From NCBI RefSeq assembly GCF_000961095.1, contig NZ_CP011058.1, forward strand, positions 4,615,501 through 4,679,500: DNA of 64,000 nucleotides, given 5' to 3'. This document shows, in pieces, positions 32,801-40,749 of the stretch. Position 1 is the stretch's first letter. The number at the start of each line of letters is the position of its first letter. Under the pieces are notes generated by a model that worked only from the letters and a program-made list of their open reading frames with translations, did not search any database and was not told the origin of the DNA. The translations under genes were made by a program, and so were the position numbers. The stretch is from Paenibacillus beijingensis. GTDB taxonomy: Bacteria; Bacillota; Bacilli; Paenibacillales; Paenibacillaceae.

Positions 32801-34149
32801 AGAGCGTATTCCGCGCCGGCACGATCGGTACGGTAGCGGAAAAGACGGCGTTCGGCTTCACCAAGAAATACGAGGAAGACCAGGGCAAGAAGTGGCGCGG
32901 AGCCGAGCTGTCGCGATTGGCCGCCGGCTGCACCGGCGTCAAACGGAGCACCGGTCAGCATCCCGGCGGCATCGTCGTCGTCCCGGACTACATTGAAGTG
33001 GAAGACATTACGCCGGTTCAGTATCCGGCTGACGATACGAGCGCGGAGTGGAAAACGACCCACTTCGATTATCATGCTTTTGACGCCAATCTGCTCAAGC
33101 TTGATATTCTGGGACACGACGATCCGACGATGATGCGGATGCTGCAGGATTTGACGGGCATCGATCCGACGACCATTCCGATGAACGATCCGAAAGTGAT
33201 GAGCTTGTTCAACTCCACGAATGCGCTCGGAGTAACGCCGCAGCAAATCCGCTCGCCGGTCGCCACTTACGGTGTGCCGGAGATGGGGACGAAGTTCGTG
33301 CGGCAGATGCTTGAAGAGACGCTGCCGACCTCGTTTGCCGATTTGCTGCAAATTTCCGGACTTTCGCACGGGACGGGCGTATGGCTGGGCAATGCGCAGG
33401 AGCTGATCAAGAACGGCACCTGTACGATCAAGACCGTTATCGGCTGCCGTGACGAAATTATGCTTTACTTGATTTATAAAGCGGGCATGGACGCCGGGCT
33501 GGCGTTCAAAATAACCGAAAGCGTGCGGAAGGGCAAAGGGCTTACGCCGGAGTGGATCGAAGAAATGAAGCGGTGCAAGGTGCCGCAGTGGTACATCGAT
33601 TCGTGCTTGCGCATCGAGTATATGTTCCCGAAGGCGCACGCCGCCGCATACGTCATATCCGCCGTGCGCACCGCCTTTTTCAAGCTGTATCATCCGATTG
33701 CGTTTTATGCGACATATTTTACGGTACGCGCCGAAGACTTCGATCTGGAATTGCTTTGCCAAGGCTACGACCCAATCATGAAGCGGCTGCTTGAAATTGA
33801 GCAGAAGGGATTCAACGCAACGCCGAAGGAAAAAGCATCCGTCTCCATCTTGGAGATGGCGCTGGAGATGACCGCCCGCGGCTTCTCGTTCAAGCCGATC
33901 GACCTGTACCGCTCCGACGCCACCCGCTGGACGATCGACGGCGATTCGCTTATCCCGCCGTTTGCCGCGATCGCCGGCATCGGCGACAATGCGGCGCGCA
34001 ACATCGCCGCTTCCCGCGACTACGGTGAGTTCCTTTCGATCGAAGACTTTCAGCAAAAGTCCAAAGCGACGAAGACGATCGTCGAGGTGCTCGGAACGAT
34101 GGGCTGCTTCCGCGGACTGCCGGAATCGAACCAGCTGTCGCTGTTTTAA
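29851..34149 (+). CDS. polC: DNA polymerase III alpha subunit, PolC type
   Basis: Replicative polymerase of low-GC Gram-positive bacteria, with built-in proofreading. It has 1432 residues (B. subtilis 1437). Order of domains: N-terminal domains, OB fold, PHP domain beginning near residue 330 (EFHLHSTMSTMDAVT), DnaQ-like 3'-5' exonuclease inserted in PHP near 416 (VVFDIETTGLS...HNARFDIGF), palm with PDIDLNFSGEYQ, the Zn-binding cluster near 900 (CRNSDCRH...CPDCG) typical of PolC, and the C-terminal fingers region. ATG behind GGGGGAGG. It ends in SNQLSLF, a likely beta-clamp-binding motif (QLSLF). Probably transcribed on its own, since a terminator lies upstream and a promoter for rimP lies just downstream. 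Confidence 0.98.
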   Translation: MGDKRHRFELLMKQAELPFDMIDTHFSDGYIEKVIVSPSNREWTFCIRKASLVPAGVFLNFCRGIRDKFAHIAQVTFMFEYEEAVMTSDVLKEYWPIFVEWAQREMVSVNGWLGKASIEAQDDVLQLTMMDAMGLELAKKKRIDEAIVRFYGDYFSRVCRVKMSAGEARQDLYEEFNQKIVQEERDAVQQIMTSVASEVPDVEEGDVQLAVGYDIREEPVPIMNVVEEEKKVTVQGAVFGLDVKELRNGSTLFTFNVTDFTDSIAMKMFAKTKEDVKVLSKLANGKWIKARGRVEYDRFMQEPELVMMPNDMHEVVAPPDRKDDAEEKRVEFHLHSTMSTMDAVTPVDVYIKTAAKWGHKAVAITDHGGVQCYPDAFKAGKKHGIKVLFGLEANVVNDAVPMVIHPRDESLKDAEYVVFDIETTGLSITACKIIELAGVKYREGKKIDEFQTFIDPHEKIPYHIQQLTNITDDMVRGAPELEPKLKEFVEFVGDAVLVAHNARFDIGFIQAACKEIGIPEVPNPVLDTLELARFLHPTMKNHRLNTLADKYKISLDNHHRAIDDSIALAGILYGLIGDTLERNITGLHQLNDYVGLDLSNSRPFHCNIYALNAAGKKNLFKLVSLSHTEHFKRVPCIPKSKLTELRDGLLIVSGCEKGEFFESVLNKTVEEAEEVAEYYDVLEIQPVEFYMHLVEKGLVGSRAEIEQTMRKIVQIGAKLGKKVIATGNVHYLNPRDKLFRDITIHGITGFSPLKDMRKPDAHLRTTKEMLQEFKFLGEEIAYEVVVTNTSELADRFEPFEMFPDKLFTPIIEGADDEIRNTCYDTARRMYGEELPDVVVQRLEKELVPIIKYGFSANYLISERLVKKSNEDGYLVGSRGSVGSSVVATFLGISEVNPLPPHYLCRNSDCRHSEWILDGSVSSGFNLPDKACPDCGQMMKGDGQDIPFETFLGFKGDKVPDIDLNFSGEYQPHAHNYTKVLFGEKSVFRAGTIGTVAEKTAFGFTKKYEEDQGKKWRGAELSRLAAGCTGVKRSTGQHPGGIVVVPDYIEVEDITPVQYPADDTSAEWKTTHFDYHAFDANLLKLDILGHDDPTMMRMLQDLTGIDPTTIPMNDPKVMSLFNSTNALGVTPQQIRSPVATYGVPEMGTKFVRQMLEETLPTSFADLLQISGLSHGTGVWLGNAQELIKNGTCTIKTVIGCRDEIMLYLIYKAGMDAGLAFKITESVRKGKGLTPEWIEEMKRCKVPQWYIDSCLRIEYMFPKAHAAAYVISAVRTAFFKLYHPIAFYATYFTVRAEDFDLELLCQGYDPIMKRLLEIEQKGFNATPKEKASVSILEMALEMTARGFSFKPIDLYRSDATRWTIDGDSLIPPFAAIAGIGDNAARNIAASRDYGEFLSIEDFQQKSKATKTIVEVLGTMGCFRGLPESNQLSLF

Positions 34150-34157
34150 AACAAATC

Positions 34158-34186
34158 TTGTCAGTTAATAATGGTTATGCTATAAT
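34158..34186 (+). promoter_or_regulatory. SigA promoter for the rimP-nusA-infB operon
   Basis: TTGTCA (34158-34163), 17-bp spacer, TATAAT (34181-34186). It fits the vegetative consensus very well (5/6 and 6/6) and starts 9 bp after the polC stop codon, about 109 bp ahead of rimP. Confidence 0.85.
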
Positions 34187-34222
34187 TTTTCTGGTAACGA
34201 TGTTGATATGGCTTTAACTTCG

Positions 34223-34250
34223 AAGAGTGGGGAAACCCACTCTTTACGTT
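34223..34250 (+). promoter_or_regulatory. Leader hairpin of the rimP-nusA operon, possible attenuator
   Basis: Perfect 9-bp stem AAGAGTGGG (34223-34231) / CCCACTCTT (34236-34244) capped by a GAAA tetraloop, followed by TACGTTTTG. The T-run is broken, so it may be a weak or NusA-dependent terminator. NusA autoregulation of its operon is known in other bacteria; a link here is inferred. Confidence 0.6.
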
Positions 34251-34294
34251 TTGTCAACCCATTTTTCGGCTACTGATCGGGAGGTAACGTCAAT

Positions 34295-34756
34295 TTGAGC
34301 GCATCCAAAATCAAAACCGCCGTAGAGGAAATGATTACCCCTTTTCTCCGGGAACATGGATTTGAGCTGGTTGATATCGAATACGTCAAAGAGGGAAGCA
34401 ACTGGTTTCTCCGCGTATTTGTAGATAAAGAAGGCGGCATCGACATCGACGAATGCGGCCGAATCAGCGAGTATTTGAGCGAACGTCTGGATGAGAACGA
34501 TCCCGTAACGGACGCTTATTTTCTGGAAGTATCTTCGCCGGGAGCGGAACGTCCGCTGAAGAAGCCGGAGGATCTGCGCAAAGCGGTCGGCAAACAGGTC
34601 AACATTACGACGTATGAGCCGATCGACGGCTTGAAAGAATTCGAAGGCGTTCTGACCAAATTTGACGGCGAGCAAGTATCCGTCACGATTGGACGCAAAA
34701 CGCACGTCATTCCATACGCGAAAGTCGCCGGAGCAAGACTGGCGATCGTGTTCTAA
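34295..34756 (+). CDS. rimP: Ribosome maturation factor RimP
   Basis: Needed for late 30S subunit assembly. The 153-residue protein has FLREHGFELVDIEYVKEGSNWFLRVFVDKEGGIDIDECGRIS and LEVSSPGAERPLKKPEDLRKAVGKQV, which are the RimP (DUF150) signatures. TTG start behind GGGAGGTAA. First gene of the nusA-infB operon, with a promoter and leader hairpin upstream. Confidence 0.96.
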   Translation: MSASKIKTAVEEMITPFLREHGFELVDIEYVKEGSNWFLRVFVDKEGGIDIDECGRISEYLSERLDENDPVTDAYFLEVSSPGAERPLKKPEDLRKAVGKQVNITTYEPIDGLKEFEGVLTKFDGEQVSVTIGRKTHVIPYAKVAGARLAIVF

Positions 34757-34777
34757 TAAGGGGGAGCTGTAGTTCCA

Positions 34778-35875
34778 ATGAGCATGGATTTTATCGAAGC
34801 TTTGTCGGAAATCGAAAGAGAAAAGGGGATTTCCAAAGATGTGCTGCTGGAAGCGATCGAAGCGGCTCTGATTTCAAGCTACAAGCGCAATTTCAACACG
34901 GCTCAAAACGTACGGGTGGACATTAACCGCCATACCGGCGTCATTAAAGTTTATGCCCGCAAGACGGTTGTGGAAGAAGTGCTCGATCCGCGGCTGGAAA
35001 CGTCGGTCGAGGCGGCACGCGAAATCAATCCGCACTACCAGCTTGACGATATTGCGGAGATTGAAGTCACGCCGCGCGACTTCGGGCGCATTGCGGCGCA
35101 AACCGCCAAGCAGGTTGTGACCCAGCGTATCCGCGAAGCGGAACGGGGCCTCATTTATCATGCGTTTATCGATAAAGAGGACGATATCGTAAACGGCATT
35201 GTACAGCGCCAAGATACCCGCAACCTGTTCGTCGATCTCGGCAAGGTGGAGGCGGTACTACCGCTAACGGAACTGATGCCAACCGACAAGTTCAAGCATG
35301 GCGACCGCGTCAAATCGTATATCACGAAAGTGGAAAATACGACGAAAGGTCCGCAAATCATTCTTTCCCGCACGCATCCTGGTCTGCTCAAACGATTGTT
35401 CGAGCTGGAAGTGCCGGAAATTTACGACGGCGTCGTCGAGATCCGTTCAGTGGCCCGCGAAGCGGGATTCCGCTCGAAGATCGCCGTTTATTCGCGCAAT
35501 CACGAAGTGGATCCGGTAGGCTCCTGCGTCGGCCAGAAGGGCGTGCGCGTGCAAACGATCGTCAGCGAGCTGAAAGGCGAAAAAATCGACATCGTCCGCT
35601 GGTCGGAAAATGTGGATGAATATGTCGCGAATGCGCTCAGCCCGTCCAAAGTGCTGGAAGTGATCGTGTTTGAGCAGGAGAAGATGGCCCGCGTCATCGT
35701 ACCGGATTACCAGCTTTCGCTCGCGATCGGCATCAAAGGCCAAAATGCGCGGCTTGCAGCCAAGCTGACCGGCTGGAAAATCGACATCAAGAGCGAATCG
35801 CAGGCCGAGCAGGAATACGGACGGGAACGCACGGGCGAGGAAACGATGCACCAGGACTCCGTTTCCATCGACTGA
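34778..35875 (+). CDS. nusA: Transcription factor NusA
   Basis: Binds RNA polymerase and modulates pausing, termination and antitermination. It has 365 residues: the N-terminal polymerase-binding domain (MDFIEALSEIEREKGISKDVLLEAIEAALISSYKR), S1 domain around 135-200 (GIVQRQDTRNLFVDLGKVEAVLP), and two KH domains (DPVGSCVGQKGVRVQTIV and LAIGIKGQNARLAAKLTGWKIDI). The C-terminal acidic repeats of E. coli NusA are absent, as in Bacillus. It follows rimP by 21 nt and is preceded by GGGGGAG. Confidence 0.97.
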   Translation: MSMDFIEALSEIEREKGISKDVLLEAIEAALISSYKRNFNTAQNVRVDINRHTGVIKVYARKTVVEEVLDPRLETSVEAAREINPHYQLDDIAEIEVTPRDFGRIAAQTAKQVVTQRIREAERGLIYHAFIDKEDDIVNGIVQRQDTRNLFVDLGKVEAVLPLTELMPTDKFKHGDRVKSYITKVENTTKGPQIILSRTHPGLLKRLFELEVPEIYDGVVEIRSVAREAGFRSKIAVYSRNHEVDPVGSCVGQKGVRVQTIVSELKGEKIDIVRWSENVDEYVANALSPSKVLEVIVFEQEKMARVIVPDYQLSLAIGIKGQNARLAAKLTGWKIDIKSESQAEQEYGRERTGEETMHQDSVSID

Positions 35876-35953
35876 TTTCGGTGATCCGCATCCAGCCGGA
35901 TAACACGCGGCGGGAGCGCCGAATGAAGGCGGAAAGACAGGGGGGACAAAGCC

Positions 35954-36265
35954 GTGAGACCAAGAAAAGTGCCGCTGCGCAAATGCGTTGCCTGCCAGGA
36001 AATGAAGCCGAAGAAAGAGCTGATCCGGGTCGTCCGCACGCCCGCAGAAGAAGTGCTGATTGATCTGACGGGCAAAAAAGCCGGACGAGGCGCTTATTTG
36101 TGCGGCACTGTGAGCTGTTTCAGGCTCGCGAAGAAGAGCAAGGCGCTTGACCGCGCTCTTAAGCAGCCGGTTTCGCCCGAAATATACGACCAGCTGGAAC
36201 GCGATTTCATCTCCGTTGAAGAAGCGTTTCTGGCCGCGAAGGATCGGGGGGATGACGATGAGTAA
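35954..36265 (+). CDS. rnpM: RnpM (YlxR), RNase P-associated RNA-binding protein
   Basis: Small basic RNA-binding protein of 103 residues. The N-terminal PLRKCVACQEMKPKKELIRVVR, with a CxxC pair, and the GRGAYLCGTVSCFRLAKK motif are diagnostic of the YlxR family (DUF448), reported in B. subtilis as a modulator of RNase P and renamed RnpM. GTG start at 35954 behind GGGGGAC. It overlaps ylxQ by 8 nt. The family is normally about 90 residues; here an acidic tail of about 15 residues is added. Confidence 0.94.
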   Translation: MRPRKVPLRKCVACQEMKPKKELIRVVRTPAEEVLIDLTGKKAGRGAYLCGTVSCFRLAKKSKALDRALKQPVSPEIYDQLERDFISVEEAFLAAKDRGDDDE

Positions 36266-36581
36266 GGCATTGTCGCAGCTCGGGATGGCGATGAGGGCCG
36301 GGAAAGTCGTCACAGGCGACGAAACGGTGCTCAAGACTGTGCGTCAAGGTAAAGCACACCTTGTTCTAATCGCGAGCGACGCCTCGGACAACACCAAAAA
36401 AAAGTATCGTGACAAGTGCGCCACGTATGGGGTCGTGATGTCGGAAGCTTTTTCCCGGGAAGCTTTGGGAAGGGCACTCGGTAAGGCGGAGCGCGTATCG
36501 GTTGCAGTTACCGACGCCGGCTTTGCAAACATGATCAGGGGTCAATTAAGCCAAAATACGGAGGTGGAGTATATTGACTAA
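36258..36581 (+). CDS. ylxQ: YlxQ, L7Ae-type RNA-binding protein
   Basis: A 107-residue member of the L7Ae/L30e/S12e family, expected to bind K-turn RNA. Motifs include LSQLGMAMRAGKVVTGDETVLKTVR and LVLIASDASDNTKKKYRDKC. I place the start at ATG 36258 (MSKALSQLG), the family N-terminus; an in-frame ATG at 36252 is a near alternative. It overlaps rnpM by 8 nt and infB by 8 nt, so all three are likely coupled. Confidence 0.93.
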   Translation: MSKALSQLGMAMRAGKVVTGDETVLKTVRQGKAHLVLIASDASDNTKKKYRDKCATYGVVMSEAFSREALGRALGKAERVSVAVTDAGFANMIRGQLSQNTEVEYID

Positions 36582-39309
36582 ACCTACAGAGAGCAAAGAC
36601 AACAAAGATAAACTGCGCGTATACGAATATGCCAAGTCGCTCAATATGAGCAGCAAGGAAATCATTACGATATTAAAACGATTGGATCTGCCGGTCAATA
36701 ATCATATGAGCGTCATGGAAAACGAAATGGTCGGCAAAGTGGAAGGGTTCTTCAGGGACATTAAAGCCAACGCCGCCGCAAAAAGAGCGAAGGACGGCGC
36801 GACGGTTTCGGCCACCGCTGCTGCAGCAGCGGGGCAAACTCGTGCCGGCACGGAGAAAAGACAACAACAGCAAGGGGTGCATAATATTCAAACTCAACAG
36901 TCTTCCAATAAAAATCAACAGGATAATCAGGTGACTATGAATACAACTCAATCAAACTCGCAAGCAAACGGTGCTTCGACAGGCACACAGCAGCGTACTT
37001 CCAGCCATGGCGGCAACCGCCAAGGGCAGCAGGTCGGACGCAGCGGTCAAGGACAAGGCGGCAGCCGTCCGCAAGGGAGCGGCACAGGCCGTCCGCAAGG
37101 ACAAGGTGCAGGACGTCCTCAAGGACAAGGCGGTCGCCCGCAAGGACAAAGCGGCGGCGGCAGCCGTCCGCAGGGCCAAGGACAGGGCGGTCGTCCGCAA
37201 GGGACGGCCGGCAGCCGTCCGGCTCAAGGCGGCGGATCGCGCCCGCAAGGTCAAGGCGGAGCGGGCCAAGGCCAAAGCTTTGGCGGCAATCGTCCGGCAG
37301 GAGGCCGCAGCGGTCAGGGAGGACCGGCACGCACGTTTTCCGATAACAGACCCGCTTCCGGCGGCAGCGGCCGTCCGGGCGGCGGAGACTCTAATTTCTC
37401 CCGCAACTCCGGCGGCGGTGCCGGCAAACGCAAACCGGGAGAAAATAAGCGGTTTGACGATCAGCGCGGCGGCAACGGCTTCAGAAACAACCGCGGCGGC
37501 AAGGGCAACAACCGCGGACGCGGCGCTGTGCAGCCTCCGCGCGAGAAAATCGACAACACGCCGAAGAAAATTATCGTCCGCGGCAATATGACGGTCGGCG
37601 ATCTGGCCAAACTGCTTCATAAAGACGCTTCCGAAGTCATCAAGAAACTGATCTTCCTTGGCGTTATGGCTACGATCAACCAGGAGCTTGATCTGGACGC
37701 GATTCAGCTGGTGGCGGACGAGTACAAAGTGGAAGTCGAAGTGAAAATTCCTGTCGAGGAAGATACTTTCGAGAACGAAGAGGAGAAAGACGACGAAGCC
37801 GATCTCGAATCCCGTCCGCCGGTCGTCACAATTATGGGTCACGTTGACCACGGAAAAACGACGCTGCTCGACTCCATCCGCAAAACGAACGTAACCGGCG
37901 GAGAAGCCGGCGGCATTACGCAGCATATCGGCGCTTATCAGGTCGAAATCAACCATAAAAAAATTACGTTCCTCGATACTCCGGGCCACGAAGCATTCAC
38001 GATGATGCGTGCACGCGGAGCACAAGTAACGGATATAACGATTATTGTCGTTGCAGCCGATGACGGCGTCATGCCGCAGACGGTAGAAGCGATCAACCAC
38101 GCGAAAGCGGCGGGCGTCCCGATTATCGTAGCTGTCAACAAAATCGACAAACCGGAAGCGAATCCGGATAAAATCAAGCAAGAGCTGACCGAGTATGAGC
38201 TCGTTCCCGAAGAATGGGGCGGCGATACGATTTTCGTCAACGTTTCCGCGAAACAGCGTCTCGGACTTGAAGAGCTGCTGGAAATGATTTTGCTTGTTGC
38301 CGAAGTCAACGACTACAAGGCGAACCCGAACAAGCGCGCGCGCGGAACCGTGCTGGAAGCCGAGCTTGACAAAGGCAAAGGTCCGGTTGCCCGTATTCTC
38401 GTACAGCACGGCACACTGAAGATCGGCGACGCGTTCGTAGCGGGCAATTGTTTCGGCCGCGTTCGCGCCATGATCAACGACAAGGGTCGCCGTCTGAAAG
38501 AAGCGGGACCGTCCACGCCGGTCGAAATTACCGGTTTGACGGAAGTGCCGCAAGCGGGCGATCCGTTCATGGTATTCGAAGACGAGCGCAAGGCAAGAGC
38601 GATTGCCGAACGCCGTGCGATCAAGCAGCGCCAGTCCGAGATGGGCGCGAACTCGCGCGTTACGCTCGACGATTTGTATAAGCATATCCAGGAAGGCGAG
38701 ATCAAAGATCTCAACGTGATTCTGAAAGCGGACGTTCAAGGCTCGCTCGAGGCGCTTAAAGGCTCGCTCAGCAAAATCGACATCGAAGGCGTGCGCGTCA
38801 AGAGCATTCATAACGGTGTCGGCGCCATCACGGAATCGGATATTATTCTCGCATCCGCTTCGAACGCGATCGTCATCGGTTTCAACGTCCGTCCGGAACC
38901 GCAGGCGAAAATAACGGCAGATCAGGAGAAAGTCGACATCCGACTGCACCGCATTATTTACAACGTTATCGACGAAATCGAACAGGCGATGAAAGGGATG
39001 CTCGACCCGGTATTCAAAGAAGTCGTCATCGGCCATGCCGAAGTCCGCAACCTCTTCAAAGTAAGCAAAGTGGGTACGATCGCCGGCTGTATGGTAACGG
39101 ACGGCAAGATTTCCCGCAATGCGGAAGCCCGTATTACGAGGAGTGGGATTGTCGTGTACGAAGGCAAGATCGATACGCTCAAACGGTTCAAGGACGATGC
39201 CAAAGAAGTGGCTCAAGGCTACGAATGCGGCATCACGCTGGAGAAATTCAACGATATTAACGAAGGCGACATTATTGAAGCGTTTGTGATGGAAAAAGTG
39301 GAACACTAA
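36574..39309 (+). CDS. infB: Translation initiation factor IF-2
   Basis: GTPase that delivers initiator tRNA to the ribosome. It has 911 residues, longer than B. subtilis IF-2 (716), because of an extended Gly/Gln/Arg/Pro-rich linker (about residues 90-325) with repeated RPQGQG units. The N-terminal IF2-N domain (LRVYEYAKSLNMSSKEIITILK) and second IF2-N domain (TVGDLAKLLHKDASEVIKKLIFLG) flank it. The G domain has GHVDHGKTTLLDSI, DTPGHEAF, NKIDKPEANP. C-terminal domains 2-4 follow. TTG start behind GGAGGTGGAG, overlapping ylxQ. Confidence 0.98.
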   Translation: MTKPTESKDNKDKLRVYEYAKSLNMSSKEIITILKRLDLPVNNHMSVMENEMVGKVEGFFRDIKANAAAKRAKDGATVSATAAAAAGQTRAGTEKRQQQQGVHNIQTQQSSNKNQQDNQVTMNTTQSNSQANGASTGTQQRTSSHGGNRQGQQVGRSGQGQGGSRPQGSGTGRPQGQGAGRPQGQGGRPQGQSGGGSRPQGQGQGGRPQGTAGSRPAQGGGSRPQGQGGAGQGQSFGGNRPAGGRSGQGGPARTFSDNRPASGGSGRPGGGDSNFSRNSGGGAGKRKPGENKRFDDQRGGNGFRNNRGGKGNNRGRGAVQPPREKIDNTPKKIIVRGNMTVGDLAKLLHKDASEVIKKLIFLGVMATINQELDLDAIQLVADEYKVEVEVKIPVEEDTFENEEEKDDEADLESRPPVVTIMGHVDHGKTTLLDSIRKTNVTGGEAGGITQHIGAYQVEINHKKITFLDTPGHEAFTMMRARGAQVTDITIIVVAADDGVMPQTVEAINHAKAAGVPIIVAVNKIDKPEANPDKIKQELTEYELVPEEWGGDTIFVNVSAKQRLGLEELLEMILLVAEVNDYKANPNKRARGTVLEAELDKGKGPVARILVQHGTLKIGDAFVAGNCFGRVRAMINDKGRRLKEAGPSTPVEITGLTEVPQAGDPFMVFEDERKARAIAERRAIKQRQSEMGANSRVTLDDLYKHIQEGEIKDLNVILKADVQGSLEALKGSLSKIDIEGVRVKSIHNGVGAITESDIILASASNAIVIGFNVRPEPQAKITADQEKVDIRLHRIIYNVIDEIEQAMKGMLDPVFKEVVIGHAEVRNLFKVSKVGTIAGCMVTDGKISRNAEARITRSGIVVYEGKIDTLKRFKDDAKEVAQGYECGITLEKFNDINEGDIIEAFVMEKVEH

Positions 39310-39314
39310 TAGAC

Positions 39315-39371
39315 AAGGAACCGCGGGCTGCAGGCAGGATACGAATTCCAGCCCGTTAGCCCGCAATCCTT
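39315..39371 (+). terminator. Two-tier hairpin after infB
   Basis: Outer stem AAGGA (39315-39319) / TCCTT (39367-39371) and inner stem GCGGGCT (39323-39329) / AGCCCGC (39358-39364). No T-run follows, so it may slow, process or stabilise the transcript rather than end it; rbfA starts 36 bp later. Confidence 0.45.
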
Positions 39372-39406
39372 ATTATTGTAAGATCGGCTAGAGAGGTGAA
39401 CGATCC

Positions 39407-39763
39407 ATGGCTAAAGTCCGCGTAGGCCGTGTAGGCGAACAGATCAAAAAAGAATTGAGCCAGATTATTCAAACCGAATTGAAAGATCCCCGCATCGGAT
39501 TCATTACGGTAACCGGGGTCGATGTAACGAGCGATCTGTCACAGGCACGGGTGTTTTTAAGCGTGCTCGGCAGCGACGAGCAGAAGGAAGAGACGTTGAA
39601 AGCGATCGCGCGCGGCACCGGCTTTATCCGCTCGGAACTCGGCAAGCGGATCCGGCTGCGTCATACGCCCGAGCTTCTGTTCAAATTCGACAGCAGCATT
39701 GAATACGGCAGCCGGATTGAAACGCTGCTTGAAAGAATCAACCGTGAAAACGGTGCAAAATGA
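39407..39763 (+). CDS. rbfA: Ribosome-binding factor A
   Basis: 30S maturation factor of 118 residues, a KH-like domain. Signature segments are VGEQIKKELSQIIQTELKDPRIGFITVTGVDVTSDLSQARVFLSVLG and RIRLRHTPELLFKFDSSIEYGSRI. ATG behind GAGAGGTGA. The stop codon overlaps nrnA (ATGA). In B. subtilis ylxP lies between infB and rbfA; here the 97-bp gap has no room for it. Confidence 0.97.
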   Translation: MAKVRVGRVGEQIKKELSQIIQTELKDPRIGFITVTGVDVTSDLSQARVFLSVLGSDEQKEETLKAIARGTGFIRSELGKRIRLRHTPELLFKFDSSIEYGSRIETLLERINRENGAK

Positions 39764-40749
39764 TTATAAGCGAATACGATAACCGGCTGCAGGATGCTCT
39801 GTCTTTTATTAACGGAGGGGACGACTATTTGGTCGTCTCCCATGTTCAGCCGGACGGCGATGCGGTCAGCTCGACCGCGGCCGTTTTTTGGCTGCTTTCT
39901 AAGCTCGGCAAGCGTGCCGTCTTAATCAACGAAAGTCCTATCCCGCAGAAGTTTGCCTTTTTGGCGGGGGCGGAGACGATCGTCCATTACCGGGAACAGC
40001 CGCCGCAGCGCAAGTTCAAGCGGATCATTGCGGTCGATTGTGCGGATTTCCGCCGAATCGGCGACGTTGCCGCGTTGTTCGAGGAACAATACGAGCTGCT
40101 TAACATCGATCACCATCCGACCAATGACCGGTACGGAACGGTTAATGTGGTCCGTCCGGATGCGGCGGCTACCGTTGAAATTTTATATGATCTTATCCAG
40201 CATGCCGCCGTTCCGCTGGATTTGGAAGCGGCGACAGCGATTTATACCGGTCTGCTGACCGATACCGGCGGATTTCGTTATTCGAACACATCTCCGCAAG
40301 TCATGGAAGTCGCCGCCAATCTGCTCGCATTAGGCGTTTCGGGACATCAGCTCGCCGATCATTTGCTAGAGCGGATGACGGTTGCCCAGCTGAAGCTGTT
40401 AAGACTCGGTCTCAATCGGCTGCAGTTTTCCGGCGACAACAAAATCTGCTGGCTTTATATCGAGCCTGCGGATATGAAAGAGATCGGCGCCGTTCCGGAA
40501 GATTTGGAAGGACTCGTGAATTACGCCTTGAACATCGAGGGTGTGGAAGTCGGCATTTTGTTCAAAGCAACGGACAATGGGGAAGTGAAGGCGAGCTTGC
40601 GCTCGGCCGGCAAGGCAGACGTCGCCGCAATTGCGCAGCTGTTTGGGGGCGGCGGGCATACAAGAGCTTCGGGCTGCCGGCTGGCGGCTCCTTTGGCAGA
40701 GGCGATGCCGAAAGTCGTGGAAGCGGTTGGAAAGGCGTTGACATCATGA
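39760..40749 (+). CDS. nrnA: Bifunctional oligoribonuclease / pAp phosphatase NrnA
   Basis: DHH/DHHA1 phosphoesterase that degrades short RNAs (nanoRNA) and 3'-phosphoadenosine 5'-phosphate. The 329-residue protein has VSHVQPDGDAVSS, CADFRRIG, NIDHHPTND and the DHHA1 GGGGHTRASGCRL. It overlaps rbfA (ATGA) and truB by 4 nt. In B. subtilis nrnA (ytqI) is elsewhere; a place between rbfA and truB is common in other Firmicutes and actinobacteria. Confidence 0.95.
   Translation: MIISEYDNRLQDALSFINGGDDYLVVSHVQPDGDAVSSTAAVFWLLSKLGKRAVLINESPIPQKFAFLAGAETIVHYREQPPQRKFKRIIAVDCADFRRIGDVAALFEEQYELLNIDHHPTNDRYGTVNVVRPDAAATVEILYDLIQHAAVPLDLEAATAIYTGLLTDTGGFRYSNTSPQVMEVAANLLALGVSGHQLADHLLERMTVAQLKLLRLGLNRLQFSGDNKICWLYIEPADMKEIGAVPEDLEGLVNYALNIEGVEVGILFKATDNGEVKASLRSAGKADVAAIAQLFGGGGHTRASGCRLAAPLAEAMPKVVEAVGKALTS

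Noticed and set aside
32488..34056. Open frame of 522 codons on the minus strand in the 3' part of polC
   Set aside because: Antisense shadow with no ribosome binding site or recognisable motif.
36952..39366. Open frame of 804 codons on the minus strand inside infB
   Set aside because: Antisense shadow of infB; its composition mirrors infB codons and no protein family is recognisable.
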